NCBI GenBank assembly: GCA_015222355.1
Contig: JADFVC010000439.1
Location: 1 to 14,855 of the forward strand
DNA: 14,855 bases
Origin: Chloroflexota bacterium
GTDB taxonomy: Bacteria; Desulfobacterota; Desulfuromonadia; Desulfuromonadales; Geopsychrobacteraceae
Direction of reading: 5' to 3'
Shown here piece after piece: positions 1 through 6,462 of the stretch (positions are counted from its first letter, which is position 1; the number at the start of each line of letters is the position of its first letter). The notes below the pieces were generated by a model, which worked only from the letters and a program-made list of their open reading frames with translations, was not told the DNA's origin and ran no database searches. The position numbers and the translations under genes were made by a program.

Positions 1-37
1 AGTTATATTTATTTTTTTAAAATCTCCTTATCTTTAG

Positions 38-65
38 TTGACATTAATTTTTAACCAGCTATAAT
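38..65 (+). promoter_or_regulatory. Consensus sigma70 promoter (TTGACA-16-TATAAT)
   Basis: A perfect -35 box TTGACA (38-43) and a perfect -10 box TATAAT (60-65) are separated by 16 bp in AT-rich DNA, so transcription should start near base 72. The first thing downstream is not a gene but an intrinsic terminator ending at 143, so the predicted transcript is only about 70 nt. The match is seen directly; activity is inferred. Confidence 0.75.
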
Positions 66-71
66 GTGAAT

Positions 72-143
72 TAAAGCCAATAAACTCTCTCAGAAAAGAC
101 TTTTTGCCCCGTGTTCTCCCTCCTGACGCGGGGCTATTTTTTT
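72..143 (+). ncRNA. Candidate small RNA or terminated leader with C-rich terminator loop
   Basis: Between the consensus promoter and the intrinsic terminator lies a stretch of about 72 nt with no plausible reading frame. The terminator loop (114-126) is pyrimidine-rich, TTCTCCCTCCTGA, and is complementary to Shine-Dalgarno-type sequence (CAGGAGGGAG). Exposed C-rich loops of this kind are known from some bacterial small RNAs that bind ribosome-binding sites. I do not recognise a named family. It could instead be a prematurely terminated leader of glyQ, although glyQ has its own promoter at 338-366, or the tail of a transcript from outside the window. Confidence 0.4.
106..143 (+). terminator. 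Intrinsic terminator
   Basis: The stem GCCCCGTG (106-113) pairs with CGCGGGGC (127-134), eight pairs including one G-U, around a 13-nt loop. Seven T follow at 137-143. The GC-rich stem and T tract are those of a textbook Rho-independent terminator acting on the plus strand. Confidence 0.8.
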
Positions 144-337
144 CGCTTCCATAACCCAAAAAAAGATGCCATCGCAAATCCGGCTGTTTGGTCCAGATTT
201 ATGCTCCTTTTCAGCCCATAGCTACGGCTATGCGCTCTCAAACGAGCCCAAATCTGCCCTCAAACTTCCAAATTTTCACTTCGGCCCGAATAGTCCAACA
301 GCCTCCTGGGTGGTGGATCTGGGACCAGCCGTGATTC
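144..337. other. Non-coding intergenic stretch upstream of glyQ with nested inverted repeats
   Basis: No convincing gene is present. The longest frame (166-363, 65 codons) has no ribosome-binding site, has no recognisable motif, and runs through the glyQ promoter. What can be seen is a nested set of inverted repeats between 182 and 303 (separate entry). On the minus strand the same region ends in a run of seven T (opposite 156-162) just outside the repeat, so a minus-strand transcript could be structured and terminated there. Confidence 0.5.
182..303. repeat. Nested imperfect inverted-repeat element (~120 bp)
   Basis: Four sets of complementary arms are nested. GGCTGTTTGG (182-191) pairs with CCAACAGCC (295-303) with one bulged T. 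CAGATTT (194-200) pairs with AAATCTG (250-256). GCTC (203-206) pairs with GAGC (244-247). CATAGC (217-222) pairs with GCTATG (227-232) around TACG, and this is flanked by AGC/GCT. A minor TTCG/CGAA hairpin lies near 279-290. The outer arms enclose both inner structures, giving a branched fold. It lies upstream of the glyQ promoter, so it is probably not part of the glyQ leader. It may be a dispersed palindromic repeat or a structured RNA; I cannot name a family. Confidence 0.45.
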
Positions 338-366
338 TTGACATCAAACGGGGTGGAAGCTAAACT
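338..366 (+). promoter_or_regulatory. Promoter for glyQ (TTGACA-17-TAAACT)
   Basis: A perfect -35 TTGACA (338-343) is followed after exactly 17 bp by TAAACT (361-366), which matches four of six -10 positions. The predicted start near 373 gives a leader of about 62 nt before glyQ. That leader contains a small hairpin, CCACC (395-399) with GGTGG (406-410), ending 13 nt upstream of the ribosome-binding site. Confidence 0.65.
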
Positions 367-434
367 CGCGGTTTCTTATTATTGCGCGCATTTCCCACCG
401 GATGTGGTGGCTGCAAGCTTATTGGAGGTAACAC

Positions 435-1307
435 GTGACTTTTCAGGATTTGATTCTTTCCCTGCAGAATTATTGGGCGCAGCAGGGCTGCATTATTCAG
501 CAGCCGTACGATATCGAAAAAGGAGCCGGTACCTTTAACCCGGCGACCTTCCTGCGGGTCCTAGGGCCTGAACCATGGAACGTGGCCTATGTCGAACCAT
601 CACGGCGTCCCGCCGATGGCCGTTACGGTGAAAACCCCAACCGCCTCCAGCACTACTATCAGTTTCAGGTCATTCTCAAGCCTTCGCCGCAAAACATTCA
701 GGATCTTTACCTTGATTCACTTAAGAGCTTTGGCATCGATCCCAACGCCCACGACATCCGCTTTGTTGAGGATGATTGGGAGTCGCCAACTCTCGGGGCT
801 TGGGGGCTTGGCTGGGAAGTCTGGCTCGATGGTATGGAAATCACCCAGTTTACCTACTTTCAGCAGTGCGGCGGCCTTGATCTGAAACCGATCTCCGGTG
901 AGATTACCTACGGCTGTGAGCGGATCGCCATGTACCTGCAAGGGGTCGATAGTGTTTATGACCTGGAATGGACCAACGGTATCAAGTATGGCGATATCCA
1001 CCATCAGACCGAGGTTGAGTTTTCCCACTACAACTTCGAGGAAGCCGATACCGCCATGCTTTTCCAATTGTTCGACATGTACGAAAAAGAGTGCGTGCGG
1101 CTGGCGGAAAAAGAGCTGGTCTTTCCTGCCTACGATTTCGTCCTTAAGGGGTCTCATGCCTTCAATCTGCTTGATGCACGCAGTGCCATCTCGGTCACCG
1201 AACGGGCCAGTTACATTGGCCGGGTGCGGTATATGTCCAAGCTCTGTGCCGAAGGCTACATCAAACAGCGTGAGAAACTCGACTTTCCTCTGCTGAAAAA
1301 ATGCTGA
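435..1307 (+). CDS. glyQ: Glycyl-tRNA synthetase, alpha subunit
   Basis: This is the catalytic alpha subunit of the heterotetrameric (alpha2beta2) bacterial glycyl-tRNA synthetase, a class II enzyme that charges tRNA-Gly with glycine in the cytoplasm. The 290-residue product has the typical GlyQ opening ([18 protein letters not shown]), the conserved block around [20 protein letters not shown], and the motif-3-like region [20 protein letters not shown]. Its length is normal for the family (about 290-305). The start is GTG at 435, chosen because a strong GGAGG lies at 424-428 with good spacing and the protein begins where GlyQ proteins begin. It is followed 50 bp later by glyS. Identification is secure from family knowledge. 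Confidence 0.97.
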   Translation: MTFQDLILSLQNYWAQQGCIIQQPYDIEKGAGTFNPATFLRVLGPEPWNVAYVEPSRRPADGRYGENPNRLQHYYQFQVILKPSPQNIQDLYLDSLKSFGIDPNAHDIRFVEDDWESPTLGAWGLGWEVWLDGMEITQFTYFQQCGGLDLKPISGEITYGCERIAMYLQGVDSVYDLEWTNGIKYGDIHHQTEVEFSHYNFEEADTAMLFQLFDMYEKECVRLAEKELVFPAYDFVLKGSHAFNLLDARSAISVTERASYIGRVRYMSKLCAEGYIKQREKLDFPLLKKC

Positions 1308-1336
1308 TTTTTTCAGTCGGCTGTTTGTCCGGCTGA
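1293..1336 (+). promoter_or_regulatory. Two overlapping, mutually exclusive hairpins at the glyQ-glyS junction
   Basis: CTGAAAAAA (1293-1301) is perfectly complementary to TTTTTTCAG (1308-1316) around a 6-nt loop that contains the glyQ stop codon. A second hairpin, TCAGTCGG (1313-1320) with CCGGCTGA (1329-1336), has one G-U pair and an 8-nt loop, and reuses bases 1313-1316. Only one can form fully. Neither is followed by a good T tract, so this looks more like an RNA-stability or translation-tuning element than a terminator. The structures are seen; a role is inferred. Confidence 0.4.
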
Positions 1337-1357
1337 TGTTTGCAATTGGAGAAAAAC

Positions 1358-3421
1358 ATGTCTGCAGAACTTTTTCTGGAACTGGGTACCGATGCGATTG
1401 CGGCCGGATTCATCCCGCGGGCCCTGAATGATATGCAACGTTTGCTCTGCCAGGAGCTGGAGACCGCCCGCATTGCTTTTGGTGAGATCCGGACCTTTGC
1501 TACCCCGCGCCGCCTGACCATTTCGATCCAGAATGTCGCCCGACAGCAGCTGCGCCAAGAGCTTGAAATCACCGGCCCGCCAGCACGCATTGCTTATGAT
1601 GCCGAAGGTAAGCCGACCAAGGCCGCTGAAGGTTTCGCCCGTACCAATGGGGTCAGCATTGACGAGCTGAAAACCATCGAGACCGCTAAAGGGGAATACC
1701 TGTATATCTCCAAGGTGATTGAGGGGGGCAAAACGGCAGAACGGTTGCCGGAGATTCTCCCGCGGGTGATCGGCAAGATTTCTTTCAAAAAATCGATGCG
1801 CTGGAGGGACCTGGATATCCGTTTTGCTCGGCCGATGCATTGGATCGTTGCAACCTATGGTGGTGAGGTTGTTCCCTTCGTTTTCGGTGACCTGCAAAGC
1901 GGCAACCTTTCGCGGGGCCATCGATTTATGGCACCGGACGAATTCACCGTCAGCGGCGTTGAAGATTACCTGGTTCAAGCAGAAAAGCAGCATGTGATTC
2001 CGCAGATTGAAAAGCGGCGTCAGTTGATAGAAGAGCAGCTTGGGGTGCTGGCCAAGCAGTTGGGTGGTCAAATCAATCCCGATGAAGAGTTGCTGGAAGA
2101 GGTCGGCTTTCTGGTTGAAACCCCGCAGGCGCTGGCGGGCAGTATCGAAGAGCGTTTTCTGCAGCTCCCGCCGGAATTGCTGATTACCAGCATGCGCGAG
2201 CATCAGCGCTATTTCACCCTGATCGATGAGCAGGGCAAGCTGTTGCCACATTTTATCACCATCGCCAACACTCACGCCAAGGATCCTCAGGTGGTGGTTG
2301 CCGGTAACGAGCGGGTGCTCAGGGCACGTCTTGCTGATGCCATGTTCTTCTGGCAGGAAGATCAGAAGAGCAAGCTGGAAGCTCGCCTAGAGCCGCTGAA
2401 GAAAGTGGTCTATCAGGCCAAGCTGGGTACCAGTTATGAAAAGATCGAGCGTTTTACCGAACTGGCCAGCGGACTGGCGCAGCAACTGGCACCGGCAGCT
2501 GTCGAGCTGACCAGGCGTGCCGCGACTCTCGCAAAATGCGATCTGGAAACGGCTATGGTTTACGAGTTTCCGGAACTGCAGGGGGTGATGGGGCGTGAAT
2601 ACGCTTTGCTCGAAGGAGAGGATCCGCGGATCGCCACGGCGATTTATGAGCATTACCTGCCGACTCAGGCGGGGGGAGAATTACCGAGTGACGATATCGG
2701 TGCTTTTGTTTCTCTGGCGGACAAGATCGATACCATTTGTGGTTGCTTCAGCGTCGGTCTGATTCCGACCGGGACTGCTGACCCCTATGCTTTGCGTCGC
2801 TGTGCCATCGGTATTCTGGCGATTATTCTCGATCGCGATTATGCTGTTTCGATTCCAGATCTGGTGGAAAAGAGCGTGACCCTGCTGGAGCCTAAACGGC
2901 AGCGTCCGGCAGCAGAGATTATCGCTGACGTGATTGAATTTATCCGTTTACGGCTGGTTAATATGCTGACCGGGCAGGATTATCCACAAGATGTGGTCGA
3001 TGCGGTTCTGAGTGCAGCTTTTGGCGAACCGGTAGACGCCGTCGAGCGGGTCAAGGCTTTGGCAGAATTAAAGGGTCAGGAAGATTTTGAACCGTTGGCG
3101 GTTGCTTTTAAGCGGGTTGGTCATATTATTAAGGGCGGCCTTGAACAACCGGTTAACGAAACTCTCTTTGAAGCGGAATGTGAAAAAAATCTCTTTGGGG
3201 AGTTGCAGCAGGTTCAAGCTGAAGTTGCTGAACTTGTTATCGAGCGCAATTATTCCTCAGCCTTGAAAGCCATTGCCGATTTGCGTGCCCCGATCGATGT
3301 TTTCTTTGACGGGGTTATGGTTATGGCTGAGGATGAATCCGTTAGAAATAACCGACTGGCGTTGTTGACCAGCGTTGCCGGATTGTTCAGAGGGATTGCT
3401 GATTTCAGCCGCATCGCTTGA
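1358..3421 (+). CDS. glyS: Glycyl-tRNA synthetase, beta subunit
   Basis: This is the beta subunit of alpha2beta2 glycyl-tRNA synthetase, which supplies tRNA recognition and anticodon binding and is required for activity with GlyQ. The product is 687 residues, the normal GlyS length. It opens with ELFLELGT, continues with GlyS blocks such as KSMRWRDLDIRFARPMHWIV and HQRYFTLIDEQGKLLPHFI, has the HD-like middle region, and ends in the helical anticodon-binding domain. ATG 1358 is preferred over the in-frame TTG at 1340 because GGAG (1348-1351) sits 6 nt upstream of it and family members begin there. The usual early GTEEIPA motif reads GTDAIAA here, a mild deviation. It is co-transcribed with glyQ; no clear terminator follows. 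Confidence 0.97.
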   Translation: MSAELFLELGTDAIAAGFIPRALNDMQRLLCQELETARIAFGEIRTFATPRRLTISIQNVARQQLRQELEITGPPARIAYDAEGKPTKAAEGFARTNGVSIDELKTIETAKGEYLYISKVIEGGKTAERLPEILPRVIGKISFKKSMRWRDLDIRFARPMHWIVATYGGEVVPFVFGDLQSGNLSRGHRFMAPDEFTVSGVEDYLVQAEKQHVIPQIEKRRQLIEEQLGVLAKQLGGQINPDEELLEEVGFLVETPQALAGSIEERFLQLPPELLITSMREHQRYFTLIDEQGKLLPHFITIANTHAKDPQVVVAGNERVLRARLADAMFFWQEDQKSKLEARLEPLKKVVYQAKLGTSYEKIERFTELASGLAQQLAPAAVELTRRAATLAKCDLETAMVYEFPELQGVMGREYALLEGEDPRIATAIYEHYLPTQAGGELPSDDIGAFVSLADKIDTICGCFSVGLIPTGTADPYALRRCAIGILAIILDRDYAVSIPDLVEKSVTLLEPKRQRPAAEIIADVIEFIRLRLVNMLTGQDYPQDVVDAVLSAAFGEPVDAVERVKALAELKGQEDFEPLAVAFKRVGHIIKGGLEQPVNETLFEAECEKNLFGELQQVQAEVAELVIERNYSSALKAIADLRAPIDVFFDGVMVMAEDESVRNNRLALLTSVAGLFRGIADFSRIA

Positions 3422-3693
3422 TCGCATGAACAGGCAGCAACAAGTTTTCCCGTAAGAATATTGGTCGATAAATTATAGTTTACTTATGGTCGGAGGATGT
3501 CTCGGAATCCTCGGGAAGATTCTTGAGTGCAAAGAAACGATAGGTCGGTAAGCAGGGTCAGGAAGAGTTTCCGGATTGCTCTGCTACCGGTTTGTCCGTT
3601 GTTTGCTATCAAAATCTCTCCAAGTAACAGACTCATTTTCCGGCCTTTTTTTATATTTACATTGTGGACGAGACAGAGAAGAGGAGTAGTTCA
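3422..3693 (+). other. glyS-ppdK intergenic region with secondary structure
   Basis: The 272-bp gap holds no plausible gene. Two structures are visible. GAGGAT (3493-3498) pairs with ATCCTC (3507-3512). A longer bulged hairpin has arms at about 3543-3558 and 3578-3592, with core CGGTA-A-GCAG against CTGCTACCG. The latter is followed by TTTGTCCGTTGTTT, too weak to call a standard terminator. I see no convincing sigma70 or sigma54 promoter, so ppdK may be read through from glyQS or have a diverged promoter. Confidence 0.4.
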
Positions 3694-6357
3694 ATGACGA
3701 AGTACGTGTATTTTTTTGGTGAAGGCCAGGTGGAGGGCTCCGGGGAGATGAAGAATCTGCTCGGTGGCAAAGGTGCCAATCTGGCCGAAATGATTTCTAT
3801 CGGCTTGCCGGTACCCGCTGGTTTTACCCTGACGACGGAAGTTTGTACCGAATTCTTCAAGAACAACCAGCATTATCCGGATGGTTTGACCGATCAGGTC
3901 AGGCATGCGATGAGCAAAATCGAAGAGTTGATGGGCAAAAAGTTCGGTGACCCGCAACAGCCTCTACTTGTTTCGGTGCGTTCCGGTGCGAGGGCTTCGA
4001 TGCCGGGGATGATGGACACGGTTCTCAACCTCGGTCTCAACGATCAGACTGTGCAGGGGATTATCGATCAGAGTGGTGATCCGCGTTTCGCCTACGATTC
4101 CTACCGACGATTCATCCAGATGTATTCCAATGTCGTTCTTGAGATGGATGGCGAAATCCTGGAAAGCATTCTGGAAAAGATGAAAGAGGATCGTGGTGTT
4201 GAGCTGGATGCCGATCTGAACGCGGCTGACCTCAAACAGCTTGTCGAACTGTTTAAAAAGAAGGTTCAGGATGAACTGGGGCAGGGATTTCCGGAAGATC
4301 CGGAAGAGCAACTCTGGGGGGCTATCGGTGCCGTCTTCGGGTCCTGGATGAACCAGCGGGCAATTACCTATCGTAAGCTGAATGACATCCCCGCCGAATG
4401 GGGGACCGCTGTCAATGTCCAGTCGATGGTTTACGGCAATATGGGGGATGATTGTGCCACCGGTGTGGCTTTTACCCGAGACCCCTCAACGGGTGAAAAC
4501 TACTTTTACGGTGAATACCTGCTCAACGCCCAGGGTGAGGATGTGGTTGCCGGTATCCGCACACCGCAGCCGATTAATAATCTGAAGCATAAAGATAGTG
4601 ACCTGCCGTCAATGGAAGATGTCCTCCCGGAGTGCTATCAGAAGTTGGTGACGATTCGTGAAACGCTGGAACAACATTATCGCGAGATGCAGGATATCGA
4701 GTTTACCATCGAAAAGGGCAAGCTTTACATGCTGCAGACCCGAAATGGTAAAAGGACTGCCAAGGCTGCTATCCATATCGCTGTCGAAATGGTCAAAGAG
4801 GGCTTGATTGACGAGAAAGAAGCAGTGCTGCGCATCGATCCTGATCAACTTGACCAGTTGCTGCACCCATCGATTGATCCTGCGGCCGAAAAAAATATTA
4901 TTGCCAAGGGCCTTCCTGCTTCGCCGGGTGCCGCGACCGGTGTCGTGGTCTTTAGTGCCGATGAGGCAGAGGAGCAGTCCCGGCTGAAGAAAAGAGTCAT
5001 TCTGGTTCGCGTTGAAACCAGCCCCGAGGATATCCACGGCATGCACGCTGCTCAGGGGATTCTGACCGCCCGGGGTGGCATGACGTCGCATGCGGCGGTT
5101 GTTGCTCGTGGTATGGGTAAATGCTGTGTTGCCGGTTGCGGTGATGTGAAAATCGATTATGAGAAACAGCAGCTGACGACCAAGTCTGGTGTTTTGGTCA
5201 AGCGTGGCGACATGGTGACTCTGGACGGCTCGGCTGGTGAGGTCATCTTGGGTGACGTGCCGAAAGTACAGCCGGAAGTCAGCGGCGATTTTGCCAATTT
5301 GATGGGTTGGGCCGACAAGTTTCGTCGTCTTAATGTTCGGACCAATGCGGATACACCACACGATTCAAAGGTTGCCCGCGAGTTTGGTGCCGAAGGGATT
5401 GGTCTTTGTCGGACCGAGCATATGTTCTTTGAAGGCGACCGTATCCAGGCGGTGCGCGAAATGATTCTGGCTAAAACCCTGGAAGGACGAAAAAGTGCTC
5501 TGGCGAAAATTCTGCCGATGCAAAAGAGTGACTTCCTCGGGATCTTCCGGGAGATGAAAGGTCTCCCGGTGACTATTCGTCTGCTCGACCCGCCTTTGCA
5601 TGAATTTTTGCCGCAAACGGATGATGACGTCGCTGAACTTGCGGCTGTTGCCGGAATACGTTTCTCCGAAGTCAAGGAACATGTAGAACAGCTGCATGAG
5701 TTCAATCCGATGCTCGGTCATCGGGGTTGTCGTCTGGGGATCAGTTATCCGGAAGTTTACGACATGCAGGTGCAGGCGATCATGGAAGCGGCCTGTGAAT
5801 TAGTGAAGAACGAGGGCTTTGAAATTGTGCCGGAGATCATGATTCCGTTGGTCAGTCATGTCAATGAGCTGGCTGTTTTGCGCGTCAATGCGGTTGCTGT
5901 TGCCGAAGAGGTGTGCCGGCGCTATGGAGTCAAGGTGAATTATCTGATCGGCACAATGATCGAACTGCCGCGTGCTGCCCTGATGGCAGACAAGATCGCC
6001 CGGCAGGCCGATTTTTTCTCCTTCGGTACGAACGATTTGACGCAGACAACCTACGGTTTGTCACGGGATGACGCAGGGCGTTTTCTCCCCGATTATATTG
6101 AACGTGGCGTCTTTGTTCGCGATCCTTTTGTCGCTTTGGATAAGGCTGGAGTCGGTCAACTTGTGCGGATGGGCTGTGAAAAGGGCCGCCAAACCCGTCC
6201 GGATCTCAAGCTGGGGATCTGCGGTGAGCATGGCGGAGAGCCTTCGAGTGTTATGTTCTTTCATGACATCGGCTTGGATTATGTGTCCTGTTCACCCTAC
6301 CGGGTGCCGATTGCCCGTTTGGCGGCAGCACATGCTGCACTGGCAGAAAGCGAATAG
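3694..6357 (+). CDS. ppdK: Pyruvate, phosphate dikinase
   Basis: The enzyme interconverts pyruvate + ATP + phosphate and phosphoenolpyruvate + AMP + pyrophosphate in the cytoplasm. In acetate- or pyruvate-using anaerobes it can supply PEP for gluconeogenesis. The product is 887 residues, the usual size. The N-terminal nucleotide-binding domain includes [12 protein letters not shown] and [20 protein letters not shown]. The phosphohistidine domain carries [15 protein letters not shown] with the phospho-acceptor at His466. The C-terminal PEP/pyruvate barrel ends with [11 protein letters not shown] and catalytic Cys843. All key residues are present. ATG 3694 is chosen over GTG 3664 because GAGGAG (3681-3686) lies 7 nt before it and the product then starts like other PPDKs. 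From memory, glyQS-ppdK is also a Geobacter gene order. No PPDK regulatory protein is present in the window. Confidence 0.96.
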   Translation: MTKYVYFFGEGQVEGSGEMKNLLGGKGANLAEMISIGLPVPAGFTLTTEVCTEFFKNNQHYPDGLTDQVRHAMSKIEELMGKKFGDPQQPLLVSVRSGARASMPGMMDTVLNLGLNDQTVQGIIDQSGDPRFAYDSYRRFIQMYSNVVLEMDGEILESILEKMKEDRGVELDADLNAADLKQLVELFKKKVQDELGQGFPEDPEEQLWGAIGAVFGSWMNQRAITYRKLNDIPAEWGTAVNVQSMVYGNMGDDCATGVAFTRDPSTGENYFYGEYLLNAQGEDVVAGIRTPQPINNLKHKDSDLPSMEDVLPECYQKLVTIRETLEQHYREMQDIEFTIEKGKLYMLQTRNGKRTAKAAIHIAVEMVKEGLIDEKEAVLRIDPDQLDQLLHPSIDPAAEKNIIAKGLPASPGAATGVVVFSADEAEEQSRLKKRVILVRVETSPEDIHGMHAAQGILTARGGMTSHAAVVARGMGKCCVAGCGDVKIDYEKQQLTTKSGVLVKRGDMVTLDGSAGEVILGDVPKVQPEVSGDFANLMGWADKFRRLNVRTNADTPHDSKVAREFGAEGIGLCRTEHMFFEGDRIQAVREMILAKTLEGRKSALAKILPMQKSDFLGIFREMKGLPVTIRLLDPPLHEFLPQTDDDVAELAAVAGIRFSEVKEHVEQLHEFNPMLGHRGCRLGISYPEVYDMQVQAIMEAACELVKNEGFEIVPEIMIPLVSHVNELAVLRVNAVAVAEEVCRRYGVKVNYLIGTMIELPRAALMADKIARQADFFSFGTNDLTQTTYGLSRDDAGRFLPDYIERGVFVRDPFVALDKAGVGQLVRMGCEKGRQTRPDLKLGICGEHGGEPSSVMFFHDIGLDYVSCSPYRVPIARLAAAHAALAESE

Positions 6358-6369
6358 TCTGAGTTAGTG

Positions 6370-6407
6370 CCCATCCGGAAACTCCGGATGGGTGCGCTGC
6401 AAGTTTT
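6370..6407 (+). terminator. Hairpin terminator after ppdK
   Basis: CCCATCCGGA (6370-6379) pairs perfectly with TCCGGATGGG (6383-6392) over a 3-nt loop, 13 bp after the ppdK stop. The T tract (TTTT at 6404-6407) is short and set back by 11 nt, so it may act together with the second hairpin. Confidence 0.6.
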
Positions 6408-6424
6408 CATAAGGGAAACGAGTT

Positions 6425-6462
6425 AGGGCACCAGGCAGGTAAGAGTCTGGTGCCCTGGTTTT
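6425..6462. terminator. Second hairpin, probable bidirectional terminator
   Basis: AGGGCACCAG (6425-6434) pairs perfectly with CTGGTGCCCT (6447-6456) around a 12-nt loop and is followed on the plus strand by GG and TTTT. It lies between the convergent ppdK and the response-regulator gene, whose minus-strand stop is 4 bp away at 6461. It probably ends transcription from both sides, better for the plus strand. Confidence 0.65.

Noticed and set aside
166..363. 65-codon open frame upstream of glyQ
   Set aside because: No ribosome-binding site, no recognisable motif, and it overlaps the inverted-repeat element and the glyQ promoter.
348..385. T-box-like sequence (GGGGTGG...CTCGCGG) before a glycyl-tRNA synthetase gene
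   Set aside because: The conserved AGGGTGGNACCGCG core is interrupted by several extra bases, no specifier stem or terminator is found, and the segment coincides with the -35/-10 spacing of a good promoter.
1313..2275. 320-codon antisense frame inside glyS
   Set aside because: Shadow frame opposite an unmistakable glyS; no ribosome-binding site or recognisable domain.
4609..5361. 250-codon antisense frame inside ppdK
   Set aside because: Shadow of a highly conserved gene on the other strand; its translation shows no family features.
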